Source of the DNA: Oxyruncus cristatus
Taxonomy: Eukaryota > Chordata > Aves > Passeriformes > Cotingidae
Direction of reading: 5' to 3'
DNA length: 64,000 nt
Assembly (NCBI GenBank): GCA_013399855.1
Contig: VXAY01006827.1
Span: 1,417,298-1,481,297 of the forward strand
Shown: positions 22,801 to 36,300 of the stretch, piece by piece
How positions within the stretch are numbered: position 1 is the stretch's first letter
Layout: every line of letters starts with the position of its first letter
Program-made: the position numbers and the translations under genes
The notes under the pieces: generated by a model
What the model was told of the DNA's origin: nothing
What the model saw: only the letters and a program-made list of their open reading frames with translations
The model's database searches: none

Positions 22801-24440
22801 AAGGTTTGACCTTTCAGCCATGAGTTTTCTGGCTTTGGTTGGCTCCAGCTACTGTTTTAATCACATCATATTATTTCATGTTCTGTGTGTTACGTATGTG
22901 CCAGATTTTACTTTTAAGGAAGAAATGGTGGCAACATGTTGTTGCCTAATAGATGTGTGTGGGAAAATAGTCATCAGGGAAAGCCTACAGAAGAGGGTAT
23001 TTTTAAAACAAACTTCTGTATTGTGGGAAAACATATGCCCCACACAAAATCACCAGTGCTCAATAGACACATTTCTACAGGATGTATACTCCCTGTTGCA
23101 CACCGAATTTAACAACCATACGTCCCGAAATATCCAGGCATACCAAAACACCTCAAACTCCTGGGGGAAAATCCTCCACTGGTGTAAGTGGCCCTGTCTA
23201 CACACTCACTTCATTGACACCTGCTGAGGACCTGCCTGTCGCGGGAGCTCAGCTCTCTCCCTGGCTGCCTCTGGGCTCCAGGACTGGGTAGGTCACTGGC
23301 ATGAATCAGTACCTCCCACCGGCAGCTGTGTGGGAGGGGAAAATAAAAATTCTGTTGGAGTAAAGCATCAGAGAGGCCATTGATACCAAACATTCTGGAG
23401 AGGCTCTGAGCTGAGGAAAGTGGGGAATGACTTAATAGCAGGAGGATTCATCAAGGACGACAAAAAGAGTTTGGATCAGGCATTTATGTATTCTGGCAGC
23501 ACTCACAGCCTGCTGGACCTAGTCCAAAGATGAGCCCCAAGGCAACTCAGGTGTCTGGTGTGCATGGGCAGAGGGCTTTGCACCCGCAGCAGAATGAGTC
23601 ACCTCTCTGAGACACTGAAGGATGCTGGTCCAGCTCCGGTGGAAAATACCCAATCCAAAGTGCACACGTCTCTAACAGACCTTGGGTGGGATTTGGATCT
23701 GGGCTGTGCCTCACGGAAATCCCTGGGAAATGGCTTTCAAGTCCTCACCATGTCCTGTGCTCCTCCTACTTGGCAATGACAGATCAGTTTTGGCCTTGCT
23801 TGTCATACCCTGTGGGACTGATGTTATTCCCCATCTTCCACTTCATTTACACATTTCCCTAGAAGATCTTGAGGGGTCTTGTACACCCACAGCCCTGAAA
23901 GGTGTTGTAGGTTTTCGGGTGGTGTCCTAAGCTAGGCTCAGAGCTGGTGCTTTGCTGCGAGCCTTGAACAAGCAGAAGGAAAAAAACCCTTGAATTTGTT
24001 CTGCAACGTAAGCCACCAAATGCCTTTGCAAACGCAGTCTCCACACACTACCAGAGCACGCGGGGATGAACAGAGGTGACACCAGCTGGCTTTGGCAGTG
24101 GAGGTGAGAACCAGCAGTGCTGGGGAGGCCAACAAGCTGGTGAGTTAGGGCGAGTTCCCCATCTGGAACACTGCCCAGTTTAAGTCCATCAGAGCCTCTT
24201 TCCTCAGGAGGATCACAAATGGAAAAACAGTCCCTGGAAGGAAACCAAAGGAATCAAGAAGCCCTGCTCTTCCTTCTCTTGAGCCACAGCAGCATTATTT
24301 AGGGAAAGCTTGGGAAAATCCCCACCTACAGGTCTTGAAGCAGGCAAGAAGCAGACGGGCAGGGGGGCACTGGGAATGCCAGGGACCACCCTGCTGAGCA
24401 GCAAATTGTGCTTGTCCTAGAGCAGGGAAAAGACAACAAC
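19824..24440. other. Intergenic DNA, no gene seen
   Basis: No family sequence or exon chain is recognisable. The part at 20280-20640 is AT-rich with long unbroken homeodomain-type TAATT words and could be conserved non-coding DNA. The rest looks like ordinary unique sequence. Confidence 0.5.
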
Positions 24441-24464
24441 TCAGAGGGATGCACAAAGCAGCAA

Positions 24465-26107
24465 CTTATTGGACATGGGGGGGAACATAGTTATCCAAGA
24501 TGAGGAAAAGGCTGAGGTATTTAACACCTTCTTCACCTCAGTCTTCAACAGTAAGACAGGTTGTCCTGAGGACAGCTGGCTTCTGGAGCCTGTAGACAGG
24601 GATAAGAAGCTGAACAGTTTCCCCGTCATCAAGGAAGAAACAGTCAGAGACCTGCTGAGCCACTTGGATCCTCACAAGTCTACCGGACCAGATGGGATCC
24701 ACCCTAGGGTGATGAGGGAGCTGGCAGAAGAGCTTGCCAAGCCGCTCTCCATCATTTACCAGCANNNNNNNNNNNNNNNNNNNNNNNNNNNNNNNNNNNN
24801 NNNNNNNNNNNNNNNNNNNNNNNNNNNNNNNNNNNNNNNNNNNNNNNNNNNNNNNNNNNNNNNNNNNNNNNNNNNNNNNNNNNNNNNNNNNNNNNNNNNN
24901 NNNNNNNNNNNNNNNNNNNNNNNNNNNNNNNNNNNNNNNNNNNNNNNNNNNNNNNNNNNNNNNNNNNNNNNNNNNNNNNNNNNNNNNNNNNNNNNNNNNN
25001 NNNNNNNNNNNNNNNNNNNNNNNNNNNNNNNNNNNNNNNNNNNNNNNNNNNNNNNNNNNNNNNNNNNNNNNNNNNNNNNNNNNNNNNNNNNNNNNNNNNN
25101 NNNNNNNNNNNNNNNNNNNNNNNNNNNNNNNNNNNNNNNNNNNNNNNNNNNNNNNNNNNNNNNNNNNNNNNNNNNNNNNNNNNNNNNNNNNNNNNNNNNN
25201 NNNNNNNNNNNNNNNNNNNNNNNNNNNNNNNNNNNNNNNNNNNNNNNNNNNNNNNNNNNNNNNNNNNNNNNNNNNNNNNNNNNNNNNNNNNNNNNNNNNN
25301 NNNNNNNNNNNNNNNNNNNNNNNNNNNNNNNNNNNNNNNNNNNNNNNNNNNNNNNNNNNNNNNNNNNNNNNNNNNNNNNNNNNNNNNNNNNNNNNNNNNN
25401 NNNNNNNNNNNNNNNNNNNNNNNNNNNNNNNNNNNNNNNNNNNNNNNNNNNNNNNNNNNNNNNNNNNNNNNNNNNNNNNNNNNNNNNNNNNNNNNNNNNN
25501 NNNNNNNNNNNNNNNNNNNNNNNNNNNNNNNNNNNNNNNNNNNNNNNNNNNNNNNNNNNNNNNNNNNNNNNNNNNNNNNNNNNNNNNNNNNNNNNNNNNN
25601 NNNNNNNNCTGTGTCCAGTTCTGGGCCCCTCAGTTCAGGAAGGATATTGAGGTGCTGGAGCAGGTGCAGAGGAGAGCAACGAGGCTGGTGAAGGGACTTG
25701 AGCACAAGTCCTATGAGGAGAGGCTGAAGGAGCTGGGGTTGTTTAGCCTGGAGAAGAGAAGGCTCAGGGGAGACCTCATCGCTCTCTACAACTATCTGAA
25801 AGGAGGTTGTAGCCAGGTGGGGATTGGTCTCTTCTCCCAGGCAGCCAGCAGGAAGACAAGAGGGCATGGCCTTAAGCTGTGCCAGGGGAGGTTTAGGTTA
25901 GATATTAGAAAGAAATTCTTTACAGAGAGAGTAATCAGCCATTGGAATGGGCTGCCCAGGGAAGTGGTGGATTCTCCATCCCTGGAGGTTTTTAAGATGA
26001 GGCTGGACGTGGCACTTAGTTCCATGGTCAAGTAACCGCGGTGGGGTTGGATGAAGGGTTGGACTTGATGATCTCAGAGGTCCTTTCCAACCCGTCTGAT
26101 TCTATGA
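24465..26107 (+). mobile_element. CR1 LINE copy with reverse-transcriptase ORF, interrupted by an assembly gap
   Basis: CR1 is the main avian non-LTR retrotransposon. Before the gap, 24469-24764 is open and reads as the start of the RT domain, with DEEKAEVFNTFFTSVFNSKT and HKSTGPDGIHPRVMRELAEE. After the gap, 25610-26035 is open and encodes the C-terminus: [59 protein letters not shown] and [20 protein letters not shown], then a stop, a short 3'UTR and a terminal octamer-like ATTCTATG. Both flanks lack stop codons, which suggests a fairly young copy. The part between would be mostly RT palm and thumb, roughly what 844 bases could hold. The two frames differ by one base across the gap, but the gap length is probably an estimate. 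Confidence 0.93.
24765..25608. other. Assembly gap (844 N)
   Basis: A run of N inside the CR1 copy. Apparent open frames of 370-433 codons spanning it are artefacts of unknown bases. Confidence 1.
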
Positions 26108-28100
26108 ACTTGCAAGACACCTTGACCAGTGTGCACACAGCACACGCAGCAACTGGCAGGGGACTTTCAGGGAGACTGTAACTTCAGGTGCATATTTGTG
26201 CCTGGCAGCTAAATGTTCAGTGGTTATAGCTGAGTCTGCTTTTCAAAGCTGAACTAAAGGAGCTCACGGTGGTGAAGCGTGTTTGGGTACAACGTGGTCC
26301 AGCAGCACCTGGTTCCTCACCTTCAGGAAAACAGGTTATTTCCTGCCTTATATACTGCAGTGGAGAAAAAAAATGAAACGGTGGGGTGGGTCAGAGAAGC
26401 ACACAAAGTGAATGGAGAGAGCCCAACAGCAAAGGGCCTCTGAGAAGATGATTTGTGCTCTGATAAGTGCTGAAACCATAGAAGTGTCAAAGCTAAGTCA
26501 AGGGCAAGCGACGGAGAGACGAAAGCACTTCACTCCTCAGGAAAAAAACTCGGGTTCCCAGAGATATTGCACAGGCTGGGGAGAAATGGACAGAAGATGG
26601 GGCATTTCTGTGAGGGCTTCGCACCACTCTTGTACTTCACATGCAAAAAGACTGTCTTCTCACCTCGAGGAAGCCACGGGTGGTCATACCTCCAGGACAC
26701 TGGAAGTGACCAGCACACAAAAACTGCAGGCACTCCTGCCTGCAAGGGGTGCAAACTTTTCAAAAGACTGCATGCTTCATTAGCTTACCATGTCCTCTGC
26801 AAGATGCCAGCCAAGATTTGTAGATATGAGTCATAATCCAGATTTTTCAGCTGCATCCAGTCTGTTCTGCCTACGCTGGTCTTTAAAACCGAACAGTTTC
26901 ACGCTCTCCTCTGCCAGTATCTATCTTCATGCTCTTTCAGCAGCCACCCATTCTTTATTTTGTCATTGCTTGCATCTCATTACCTAAAGGGTTCAAGAGT
27001 AATGAGGCCTCTTATCTCTTTTCTTGCTGGCCCAGAAATTTCTGATGAGAAAACTGGGATGTTAAAGGCAGTGGCTGTGCAACCCCAAGAGCCCAGGGGA
27101 GCTGAAGCAGAAGAATGAGTTCACTGGAGGTGCCTCCCCTCCCCTCTGGCCCCCAGTGTGCAGAGAAGCAGCGTGATCCCCCCACAGAGGGACCCCAGAT
27201 TAACTTCCTGAGTGGACATGCCTCATTTTGCCACCATTTAAAACACTTGATAACAAATCAACAGCTATTCCCTCGAATGTTTTTATAACTCAGTCAAACA
27301 GGGGATAAAATTATGGCAGCTCAGGTTAATCAGGCTTCAGGAGGAGCACCCTGTGTACACCCCAAAGAGGGGCTCCAGGCAGACACCTCATGTTTGTTAT
27401 GGGTGGGGAAAAGCAAGTCTGTCTCTAGAGCTAATCTGGGGTCAGACTAGAGTCAATCAGGGCTTCTTTTCTCTTCCATCAAAACCCAGTAGATATCTCT
27501 CAAACATCAATAGCAGCAAGACTCTCCTAAAGAACAGGAACTTCATATTTTGCTGCAAGCTTTCTTTGTGAAAATTGTCCATCTTTGGTCTTTTTTTAAG
27601 AAAATTCTGAATAGGAGACTAGATGGTTTCACAGCTAACCCAAACCACAGACCAATTCATCACTAAACCAAATACAGCAACTGAAGGGATTCAGATGCAG
27701 ACCTCTGATTTCTCAGTTTCTCTCTTCCCAGGAGGTTATTTCCCTTAAAATGGCAGTTAAAGGGTTTTGCACAGCAACTAATTTAACCGTGTGGAACAGC
27801 ATAAATGCTGGCAAAACATTAAAAGCAACACCATCTGATTCACACCGAAGACCTTCCTTCCTCCTTGTCCATCCTTAGCAATAGCTCCCCATATCTGTCA
27901 GTATTCATGCCCTTGTAGCTGTGACAGACCTGTGCTGGTTAAGCAATGTGAGCTGGCAGGGAGAGGCCAGTAGGGTTACTATAATTACTGAGAGCACACT
28001 CAGGAGCATGTTTGCTTTTTCCAGCTGTATCTATTGCCAAACTAGTTGGTATTACCTTTGTCTATAGTTTTTGCTTGCAGGATGCTTTCATCTGGATTCT
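26108..28100. other. Intergenic DNA downstream of SHLD1, no gene seen
   Basis: Unique sequence with only short, unsupported open frames. The SHLD1 3'UTR may reach the right edge of this block. Confidence 0.45.
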
Positions 28101-28120
28101 GACATACCAGCACCTGTGGG

Positions 28121-28126
28121 TTTATT
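28121..28126 (-). terminator. SHLD1: Candidate SHLD1 poly(A) signal AATAAA
   Basis: This is the first TTTATT (AATAAA on the minus strand) that I found downstream of the SHLD1 stop. It would make a 3'UTR of about 1.75 kb. A variant hexamer closer to the stop could be used instead. Confidence 0.35.
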
Positions 28127-29858
28127 TGCTGCTACAGAACTGATGCTGCATTCTCATCTCAACTCCTTTTTTTTTCCCCAAGCACCATTAACTTGAGTAG
28201 CAGGGGAGCGGCTGAGGGTCTGCTCCAATATCTTGTGTGCCCTCCAGCACATGTACAGCACCTCTGCCATAAAAGCAAGAAAGCAAAACACCAAGCAGAA
28301 CCACCAAGAAGCCAGATGTATCAGTTCCATGATGATTCAAGGACAGGAAACTAAATCAGGCAGTTCCAGTACAAATCTACTTGCAAAAAGACTTTGCACC
28401 AAGACCCAAGACCTTGGCTATAACTTGCAGCCAGCTGGGCCAGCAGGGCCTCTTCCTGTTCTGATTAAACTCAGCAGCCAAATTTCCATTGCCTTTGCTG
28501 GAAACACCTGCAGAGCACAGCTGCTGTGCCAATCTGCCAGGGGCAGCAAGGCAGGAATGGCAGCCCTGTGGAAACTGAAGCAGGGAGTCTGAGGTACATT
28601 AACACCCAAACCCATCCTGATATCTGGCCGGCGTGGAAAGGGAACTGATGAGAGAGTTCAGCAACTGGGCTGGCAAGGTAAGAGTCATCTCCAAACTGAA
28701 ACACTGAAGATCAAATACTAGAACTGGTGCAAGCAGTGTGGCTGTACCAGAGTAACCACATTAGCTGGGAACCTTAACGCTGACCTTTGAGAGCCTGCCT
28801 GTCCGTCCTTTCTTCTTTGCCCACATGCCGTCACCTTAAGCACATCCCTTCCTCTTGCACTCTGTGCTTCCTTGATCACATCCTCACTGGAGAATGACCT
28901 CCCCAGTCAGCAGGCAACATCACTACAGCAAACCTCTCTTTCAGGAGACAAGCCAGTGGGTGGAAAACAAGCACAAAGACATTTGTCTGCCTGGCAGAGG
29001 GAGCAAGAAAGCAAAGAAGCCACTGAGCAAGGAGGCCTCCAAGAGAGAGACCTCAAGTGGTTGTGTGGGGGTTCATTGCTCTGTTGCTGAGTAATGTCAG
29101 CCTTCTTGGACTCAGAGAGATCTGTTTCGTTTTAAAGGAAACATTCCTCCAGGGATCTCATTAGCACCATCATGAAAGACAGAAAGGAACTGAAGGTTGT
29201 TAGAGGGGTGATGGTAAAAAGGACAGAAGTGCTGTCATGGAACATGCTCAGAAGCTGTATTTGCTCTTTCTCACGCACACACACACTTTTTCTCTTGGAA
29301 AAGCTCACCTGCATTGCAGTCATCATCTATGAGATCATATGTGTGTAGGTGAACACATACAGCTAACAGGCACCCCAGTGGAGGCACACACGTTACAGTA
29401 TCGGCCAGGAACAGAATAAAATGTCAAGCTTCCCTGTCTAGGTCTGGGGCATGCCATGCCAAGTTCATTCCAACAGTCTGTTATAAGCAACAGCACTTGG
29501 ACACCCATGCCTACACAGGGGCTGAATTTGGGCAGGGCCACGATTCAGCTGGGGTAGGGATGTAGGTCAATTTAAAAGGATGGTAGATTTAAATTATCAC
29601 GTTTGATGTCCCAGCAACAAACACTGCATCATCCATCCCGACTGGTCACACATCCCAGGCAGTTACATGGGGACCACAGGTGCTCCTTGTGCAGTGCTGC
29701 CATGCAGAGAACAAGGTGGCAGGTCTGCTCCAGGTGAACCCCTCCACGGAGTGTCTGGTGCTGAAGGTGATGCCAGGAGAAGAGTGGCTTTCTAAGAAAG
29801 TCACCTCTTTTTAGAGTGAAAGCAAAGCTCCGATGACAGAAACAAACCACTATCTTGC

Positions 29859-30379
29859 TCACTTCTCGTGGGACACGTCAGGGCTATGTTGTGCCTGTGT
29901 TTGTTTCAGGAGGAATTGCAGGATGTCATCTGAGAGCCCAGGTGGTCTCTTTCTGTCTTCCAACAAGACTCCTCCTTCAGCTGGCTTCGAAAAACAGGCA
30001 GAAGGGGGGTGGTTTGGAAAGATCTTGCACCCGTCTCTGTTCAAGACCAACTGTGCCATTTGCAGGCAACGTGACACATATTTAGTTCCATCCCGGCTTG
30101 CCAGCTCCGAAATCTTCTGCGACAGGCACCGCGATGCAGCCTCGTAAATCGGGTCCATTCTCCCGGGTTGTTTTTTGCAATACACCTCGTAGAAGTCATC
30201 AAGAGATTTCCTGATGCTGGGGTCTTCAGCGCTGTCACGTTCATACATCCATGAGAGCACGGCATCATCAGGTTCTGCGGGCTCACACAGCCCTGCTTTT
30301 GGATAACATCTCACGTTTGCTTTCTCAGAGCCTTCAGCAGAAAAGCCAGCAGGAACTGCAGATGATAGATTGTTCTCTC
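29859..30379 (-). CDS. SHLD1: SHLD1 last coding exon (C-terminal domain)
   Basis: The acceptor is GCTTGCAG. Two bases complete a split Gly codon, then 172 codons run to TGA at 29861-29859. The open frame continues a little upstream (to 30407) but is intronic there. The exon carries the conserved helical region that binds the SHLD2 C-terminus in known shieldin. The C-terminal [17 protein letters not shown] resembles the human PGLSKDITHFLLQQN end. Confidence 0.95.
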
Positions 30380-33300
30380 CTGCAAGCATATGATCAGTGA
30401 AAATCATTAGTCACCAGGTCATGCCTGTGGCAAAATCTCTTTTTGTCCCCCTCCCACTGCAGTCTGGCTAAAAGGCTCTTTGCACCACCAAGCTAAGTAT
30501 TGCTCTAAACGTGGCTGGACTGCCAGGGAGGTTTGCTGCATACACTGATATAAGATGGACTGTATTTGCAGATCTCACAGTTGTCCCAGCCTTGACACTC
30601 TGCAGTGACTGAACCTAGTTGGTGGTACAAATGTCCTGGCTCCTTTCAGTCATATTTCCAAAGAGGTAGTGATTGGGATCTGCTGCAGCTGAGCCACTGG
30701 TCTGCCGCTGAAACAATTCTGCATCTCTTTCAGTTTTCTCCCCTCATCCCTGGGCCTAATCCTTCCCATAGTTCTTAACTTGAGTCCAACAGCACAATGT
30801 GCAATCCTGTCCTCTAGCTTTCAGTCAGATCTACAGCCTCCAAACCAATGCCGTTACAGTGACTGCATGGAATCCAGACTGAAAAGGGGGACTCTGTGCT
30901 TCCCCAGAAGTCCCACTTTTGCATCCCTGCTGCACTAAACGTTCTACCCACACCCCGAAGGAATTTCTATAGATAAAATTCACGTGAAGGCCGAGGACTC
31001 ATTCTTGCCTAGCTCTTTTCCCCCTTCCTTGCTGACCCACATCTCTAGATAACAGTCAGGGCTGTGGCTTTCTTCTGCTTCAAGGCAATACAGGCAGATG
31101 CTTTGTCCTTGCATGTAATTAATACACAGAGCAGAGACACAATACAGCAGAACGGAAACACTTGGCAATGACAAGACCAGGATGGTCAGCACACTTCTAG
31201 CAGGAAGAGCCTCCATAAAGAGACTCTGAACTGGGCTCTGGTACCCACGTAATGCCTCTAACGTCACCGTCATCTCCAAGCCCTCTGCGCCAGATTGTTT
31301 GCCAAGCACCTGACTCACCGACAAGGAAATTTTCCAGGGCTCAGCCAGAGGTTGCACAGCCTTGTCATCTGCAAGTTACATAAGCAGGATGCAGGGAATC
31401 AGAAAACAGATTGGTCTTTTCTAATTCTGTGAAATATGAGGCAGAGTGCAGTCCTTGATTTCGGTAAGAGACCACGTTCAAAGGAAATCTCAGTGTGTGG
31501 CAGAAGGCTATTCTTTCTCTCCTGGTACACAAACAACTACCCTTCCCTTCCTGAGCAGAGATTCATTAAAATGAAGTTCAGATGTCTGTGTAGCCATACT
31601 GTACATTGTGTCTTTCTTTCTCTCCCTACATCCTATCTTTGATCTTTCACTTCAATTTTGCTTCATCTTTGATTATGCAATTTTAAATAGGACTTCTCCT
31701 CCTCTTGCAGTGTGTCACTTCCAATGCAGTACAAAGAAAAGCTTAGTGGCCCTCTTTTAACAGTGATATATGCCATAAGAACGGCAAATCAAAGAACAGA
31801 TCCATTTTTCCTCAGTAATCTCTCAGCCTCGGTGCCTATGCTAAGCTAGAACTGAAGCCTCATGCATCTCTGATAATTGAATCAAGTGGCATTTGAACTC
31901 AAGAGTCCTGTGGCAACTGTAAACCCCTGTGCTGTCTTCTTGCTACTTCTTGCTCACAGCCACATTTTGTAAAAGAGCAGCAGCTGCCTCCAGCTACAAG
32001 TATCAAGCCTACATGACCAGGGTAAGAGAAAAATTTGTCTTGGTTTCCTGTTGTCCGGGGAGACCTTTGCGATGCTGCCCTGCCTTTCTCCTGCGATCTT
32101 AGTTTGGCTATTAGGAAAAATTTCTTCATGGAAAGGGTTCTCAAATATTGAAACAGGCTGCCCAGGGAAGTGGTTGAGTCACCATTCCTGGAGGTATTTA
32201 AACAATGTGTAGATGTGGCACTTGAACACATGGTTTGGTTGTGGGCTTGGCATTATGAGGTTTATGGTTGGACTCAATGATCTAAGAAGCTTTTTCCAAC
32301 TTAAACAATTCTATTTTATTCTAAAGCCAGTGTGGCCTATAGAGCAGACACACTCTGTTGAAGCACAATCCACCAAAGAAAAGACCAGTAAGTATTTCAG
32401 GGGTATATTTTGGGGTTTGATTCATCACAACATACTCAATTATTATTATTGGGAGAACAGTTTTCTTTCAGTTACTATTCAGATTTATGTATCTCTGTTT
32501 TCCAACAGTAGGCCCTATCCTCTCAATGGATTACTTTTCCAGCAAAGGCTCCTTAAGGCAAGACATCCAACATGGTTGGATGCCCCAACCCTGGCAGTGT
32601 TCAAAGCCAGGTTGGATAAGGCCTTGAGCAACCTGGTCTAGTGGGAGGTGGCCCTGAACAGAGCAGGAGGGTTGGGACGACATAGTGTTTAAGGTCCATA
32701 CCAACCCCTTAACATTCCATGATTCTATGTTTCTGTGACATGAAAGGGTTGGATACAGAATTCCCACAAGCAATCTATACCTCACAAAGTTGCACCTTTC
32801 CTCAGCTTTTATGACAATTTCCCAATATGTTCTCCAACTATGTGTCAAGACTGGCCTTTTCCTCCCTAAGAGATATCAGTCAAGGTAGAGAACCTTACCC
32901 AACACCCTCTAAAGAGCTGACACTGCTGTGGAAACCTGAATGATTCATGAAGCACAGGGAACAAGCATGGTAGCTGGATGGCTGCAGGGTCCAGAAAGAG
33001 CTTCTCAGCTGGGGCACACGTACAGCACACAAGCACACATGGCAGGCCAGCAAACGTGCTGCTAAAGGCAAAGACAGCACTCAACCAATCAATTCCTTTG
33101 CCTCTCCATGCACCTGCACCCCTCAAGAAAACTGGGATTCCCTGATAACACACAATGTTGCTTCAAAGCTTAGACCTCTCTGGCCATCTGTCAGCAGCAG
33201 GAGAAATGTAGTTTTGTAAATTCTTTTGTAAAATACCTCCACGGCGAACTTAACAACACGCCTGTCACACCCCCTTGTCCCGGCTTGGCCCAACACCTAC

Positions 33301-36300
33301 AGAAGTCAATGCAAAGATGAGCAAAGGCTCAAAACTCTCCCTCTGTTTGCATGTAATAGAATTTAATCACCAGAGAATCTGGCTCATTATTTTTAGCTAT
33401 TTTCACACAATTACACCACCAAGCATTAAAGGGATGAAAAAAAACAACAGAAACGCTCCAAAAAACTGAAACAGGTCATTATTCGTATCTCTACTTCACT
33501 CTCACATGATAGATAATCATCAGTAAGAAAGTGTATTATTTCATCTGCACCTCCACTCCATGCTAATTGAAGTTCAGCATTTGCAACTTATTAGTAGAAG
33601 ACCTGGGGGTGGATAAAAGGGTATTCTTCTGTTCATAAACCTGCTGATGAAAATTTAAAAGCTCCATCTGGTACGAGCACATAACCCTACTGCCCGAAGC
33701 AATAGAACCAAATCCTGCTTTGGACCTGGGCCACTTTCAGCAATGCAACAATTCTGCCATATTGTTATTTGGACTTACACACAAGCAGCTCACGTTGTTG
33801 TTTGAGTTTCTGTGTAACTGTGTTCACACACCTACAGTCAGACTGTATAATGAGATACCCTTCGAACAGCAGTGACACTGCTGGCTTTCTGGGGAAAGAA
33901 ATCCCCCTAATTCAGGTGGGCAGTGACCCCTGCAGCCACTTCACTAGAGCTGGTGTTGCTGTGATGTCTGTCTCTATTCCTTGCAGGGGCTTAGCTGGAT
34001 GCCAGCAGCTGCAAATTCTGTTACATCTGTAGCTGGATTTGCACAAGCCTCCTACTCTCTCCTACTGTCTGACTGCCTTCCCAGGAACCCTGAGTGTGGG
34101 AACCCCCTCCCACCCAGTACACCAAGGCCCATCCTACTATGAGGGACTGGGAGATTTATACTGTAGACCTGAGTATGGGAGAGCTAAAGCACAGTGATTT
34201 GGCATCAGCAGTTCTGTGAAAAGGGCAATTAGTTGCTTGATTTGGGCAGGAATCATTTGCCCTATGAAGCCTGAGTCCAAACCCATCAAAATGAATGCCA
34301 ATCCTATACCCATACAGAGCTGCTCTGGTGCTCTCAGGTGCTGGACACTACTGGAGCAGCAATGTTCAGTAAGGCAGCAAACCCCATCTCTAAATGGTTC
34401 AGCCCTTGGCCTCTTTCAGCGATTTGACTGACCACACACTGCGGATAACTTGGAGCCAGGGCTGAATTTCTCTGTGTGCCTCTAGTGTGTCACCCCAAAC
34501 AAGGACCAAGAAAACTATGAGCATGAGAAATGCAAATCATTTTTTTGAACAGAACCAATGATACCCAGAAGAGTCATACAAGAAGGACAAGTTACCCATT
34601 GTTTTGGTCAGCGGTACCCACCCCGTTTTTAGAGGGCCATGAAGAAGTTCTCACAGATTGTATTATTTTCTCTTTTTCCATCAACCTGCCAGGATGTACC
34701 TGGGGTGACTGCAATCATCCACAAATAAGAAAGGGTCTTTATATATTTGTGGTTGCTATGAAGTGCTAAAACAAGTAAACACAGATGCCCTTCCTGAGAG
34801 TTGCTCCAGCCCTCTCACTACTCCTAGAAAATCCCTTCTCGCTTCTCTATCAGACATGTCCATATGGTACGGGAAAGCTCAAGCAGAGGTGATACTACTT
34901 GGGCTTGAGCAGAGCTCCCAACTGACACCGAAGCTGTGCCAAGTGGCACGATTTCTGGGATGCATCTGTCTCTGTGAGAGGCAAGAACAAGTCCCATGTC
35001 ACCGCCGAACTCCCTACATGCCCATGGCACCTCACAATGACATGTGTTGAGCACCTGAGACAGCTAATGCAGAGAAAAGCATTTTTTTTTCTTTCCACCT
35101 GGCTGATTTCCAGCACATATCATCATGGTAATGCAATTCCCCTCTGCTCAGGGAAGAAAGAAAAAATTTAGGAAGAATTTGGCAGGAGCTTGTTCTCCCC
35201 CAGTCTCTCACACAGAATGTTAGCCTGTCAGTTATTGCATACCTGAGTACTCGGACATTGCAAAGCTAGACATTTTGGGACAAAATTTTACTGCCCTTGC
35301 TTGCATTAATAACATTTCCAGTGAATGCAGCAGTTAAAAACCCAAGCATGAACTGCTGATTACATCCCTTTACACAAACTGCAATATATTTGCATTGTAT
35401 GACTTCTATTCCTACATTTCAATTGCAATAGCACCAAAAAGACAGGTATCAAGTATAATTCTGCTCGATGCTGCACAAACATGCACCACTCTGAGTAAAT
35501 GACAGATCCTAAAGCCTCTCTTGTACAGTATTGAAGAATTGTAGCAGAGATTACAATTTCTCTGCACACCTCTCTGCCTTGCAGAAAACAGCTGTTGTCT
35601 TCCCGTGCAAAGGCAAAATGAAATTTGCAATGACGTTATCATGCAAAATGACCGCTATAAGCAGGGAAAATTCATGCCTTGAGGGTATTTAAATTGTGAA
35701 CCGAAAGTGAAAATAAGAACATAATAAGCCTTGCCACTTTGCTGCCTCCCTGATGACACACAAACCAGCTTTCTCCTGTCATAATATGCAGCAGGCTGTA
35801 GCTCACAAGATCATATCTGTGAGACTCTGCTTTACACATGACATAACCTACAGCATTCTTCATCCACCAACCCACAGGAAAGGCACATGCGTCTCATTGC
35901 TGAGAGCTGGCCAGGAGCTCTGCAAATGTTGGCTGCTCTGTCAGGATAACTGGAGAAGGTGAGGGTGGGCAAAACGCAGTGAGAAGGGAAGGAAGAAGCT
36001 GGAGGAATTTGGGGGTTGGAGCAGAAAAGGGAGACAGCAATAGAGGAATTGCACTGGGTATAGCCCAGTACTGAATGAGGTTCCCTGCTGTTTTATTGTG
36101 TCTGCTGCGCATTTGTGGTGTGAAAAGTTGGGAGGGGGGAGGGAGGTAGTTTGCACGGAATAAGACGTAAGCAGTTATTTTTGGGAAGCATAAAAACTCT
36201 CCCCTTTCAGTATATTTCCCCTAGGAATTTGAAATTCGAGAAAAATAAAAAGGCTGGCAAGTGGTGAAGTGCTTTTGAAATGCAATATGCAGGCATACTG

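Noticed and set aside
24469..26035. Open frames of 371-433 codons spanning the N run
   Set aside because: They are joined through unknown bases. Only the flanks 24469-24764 and 25610-26035 are real sequence, and both are CR1.
30980..31357. 125-codon minus-strand frame with a hydrophobic stretch, just upstream of the last SHLD1 exon
   Set aside because: It has no family resemblance and no matching splice sites. It looks like a chance frame in the intron.
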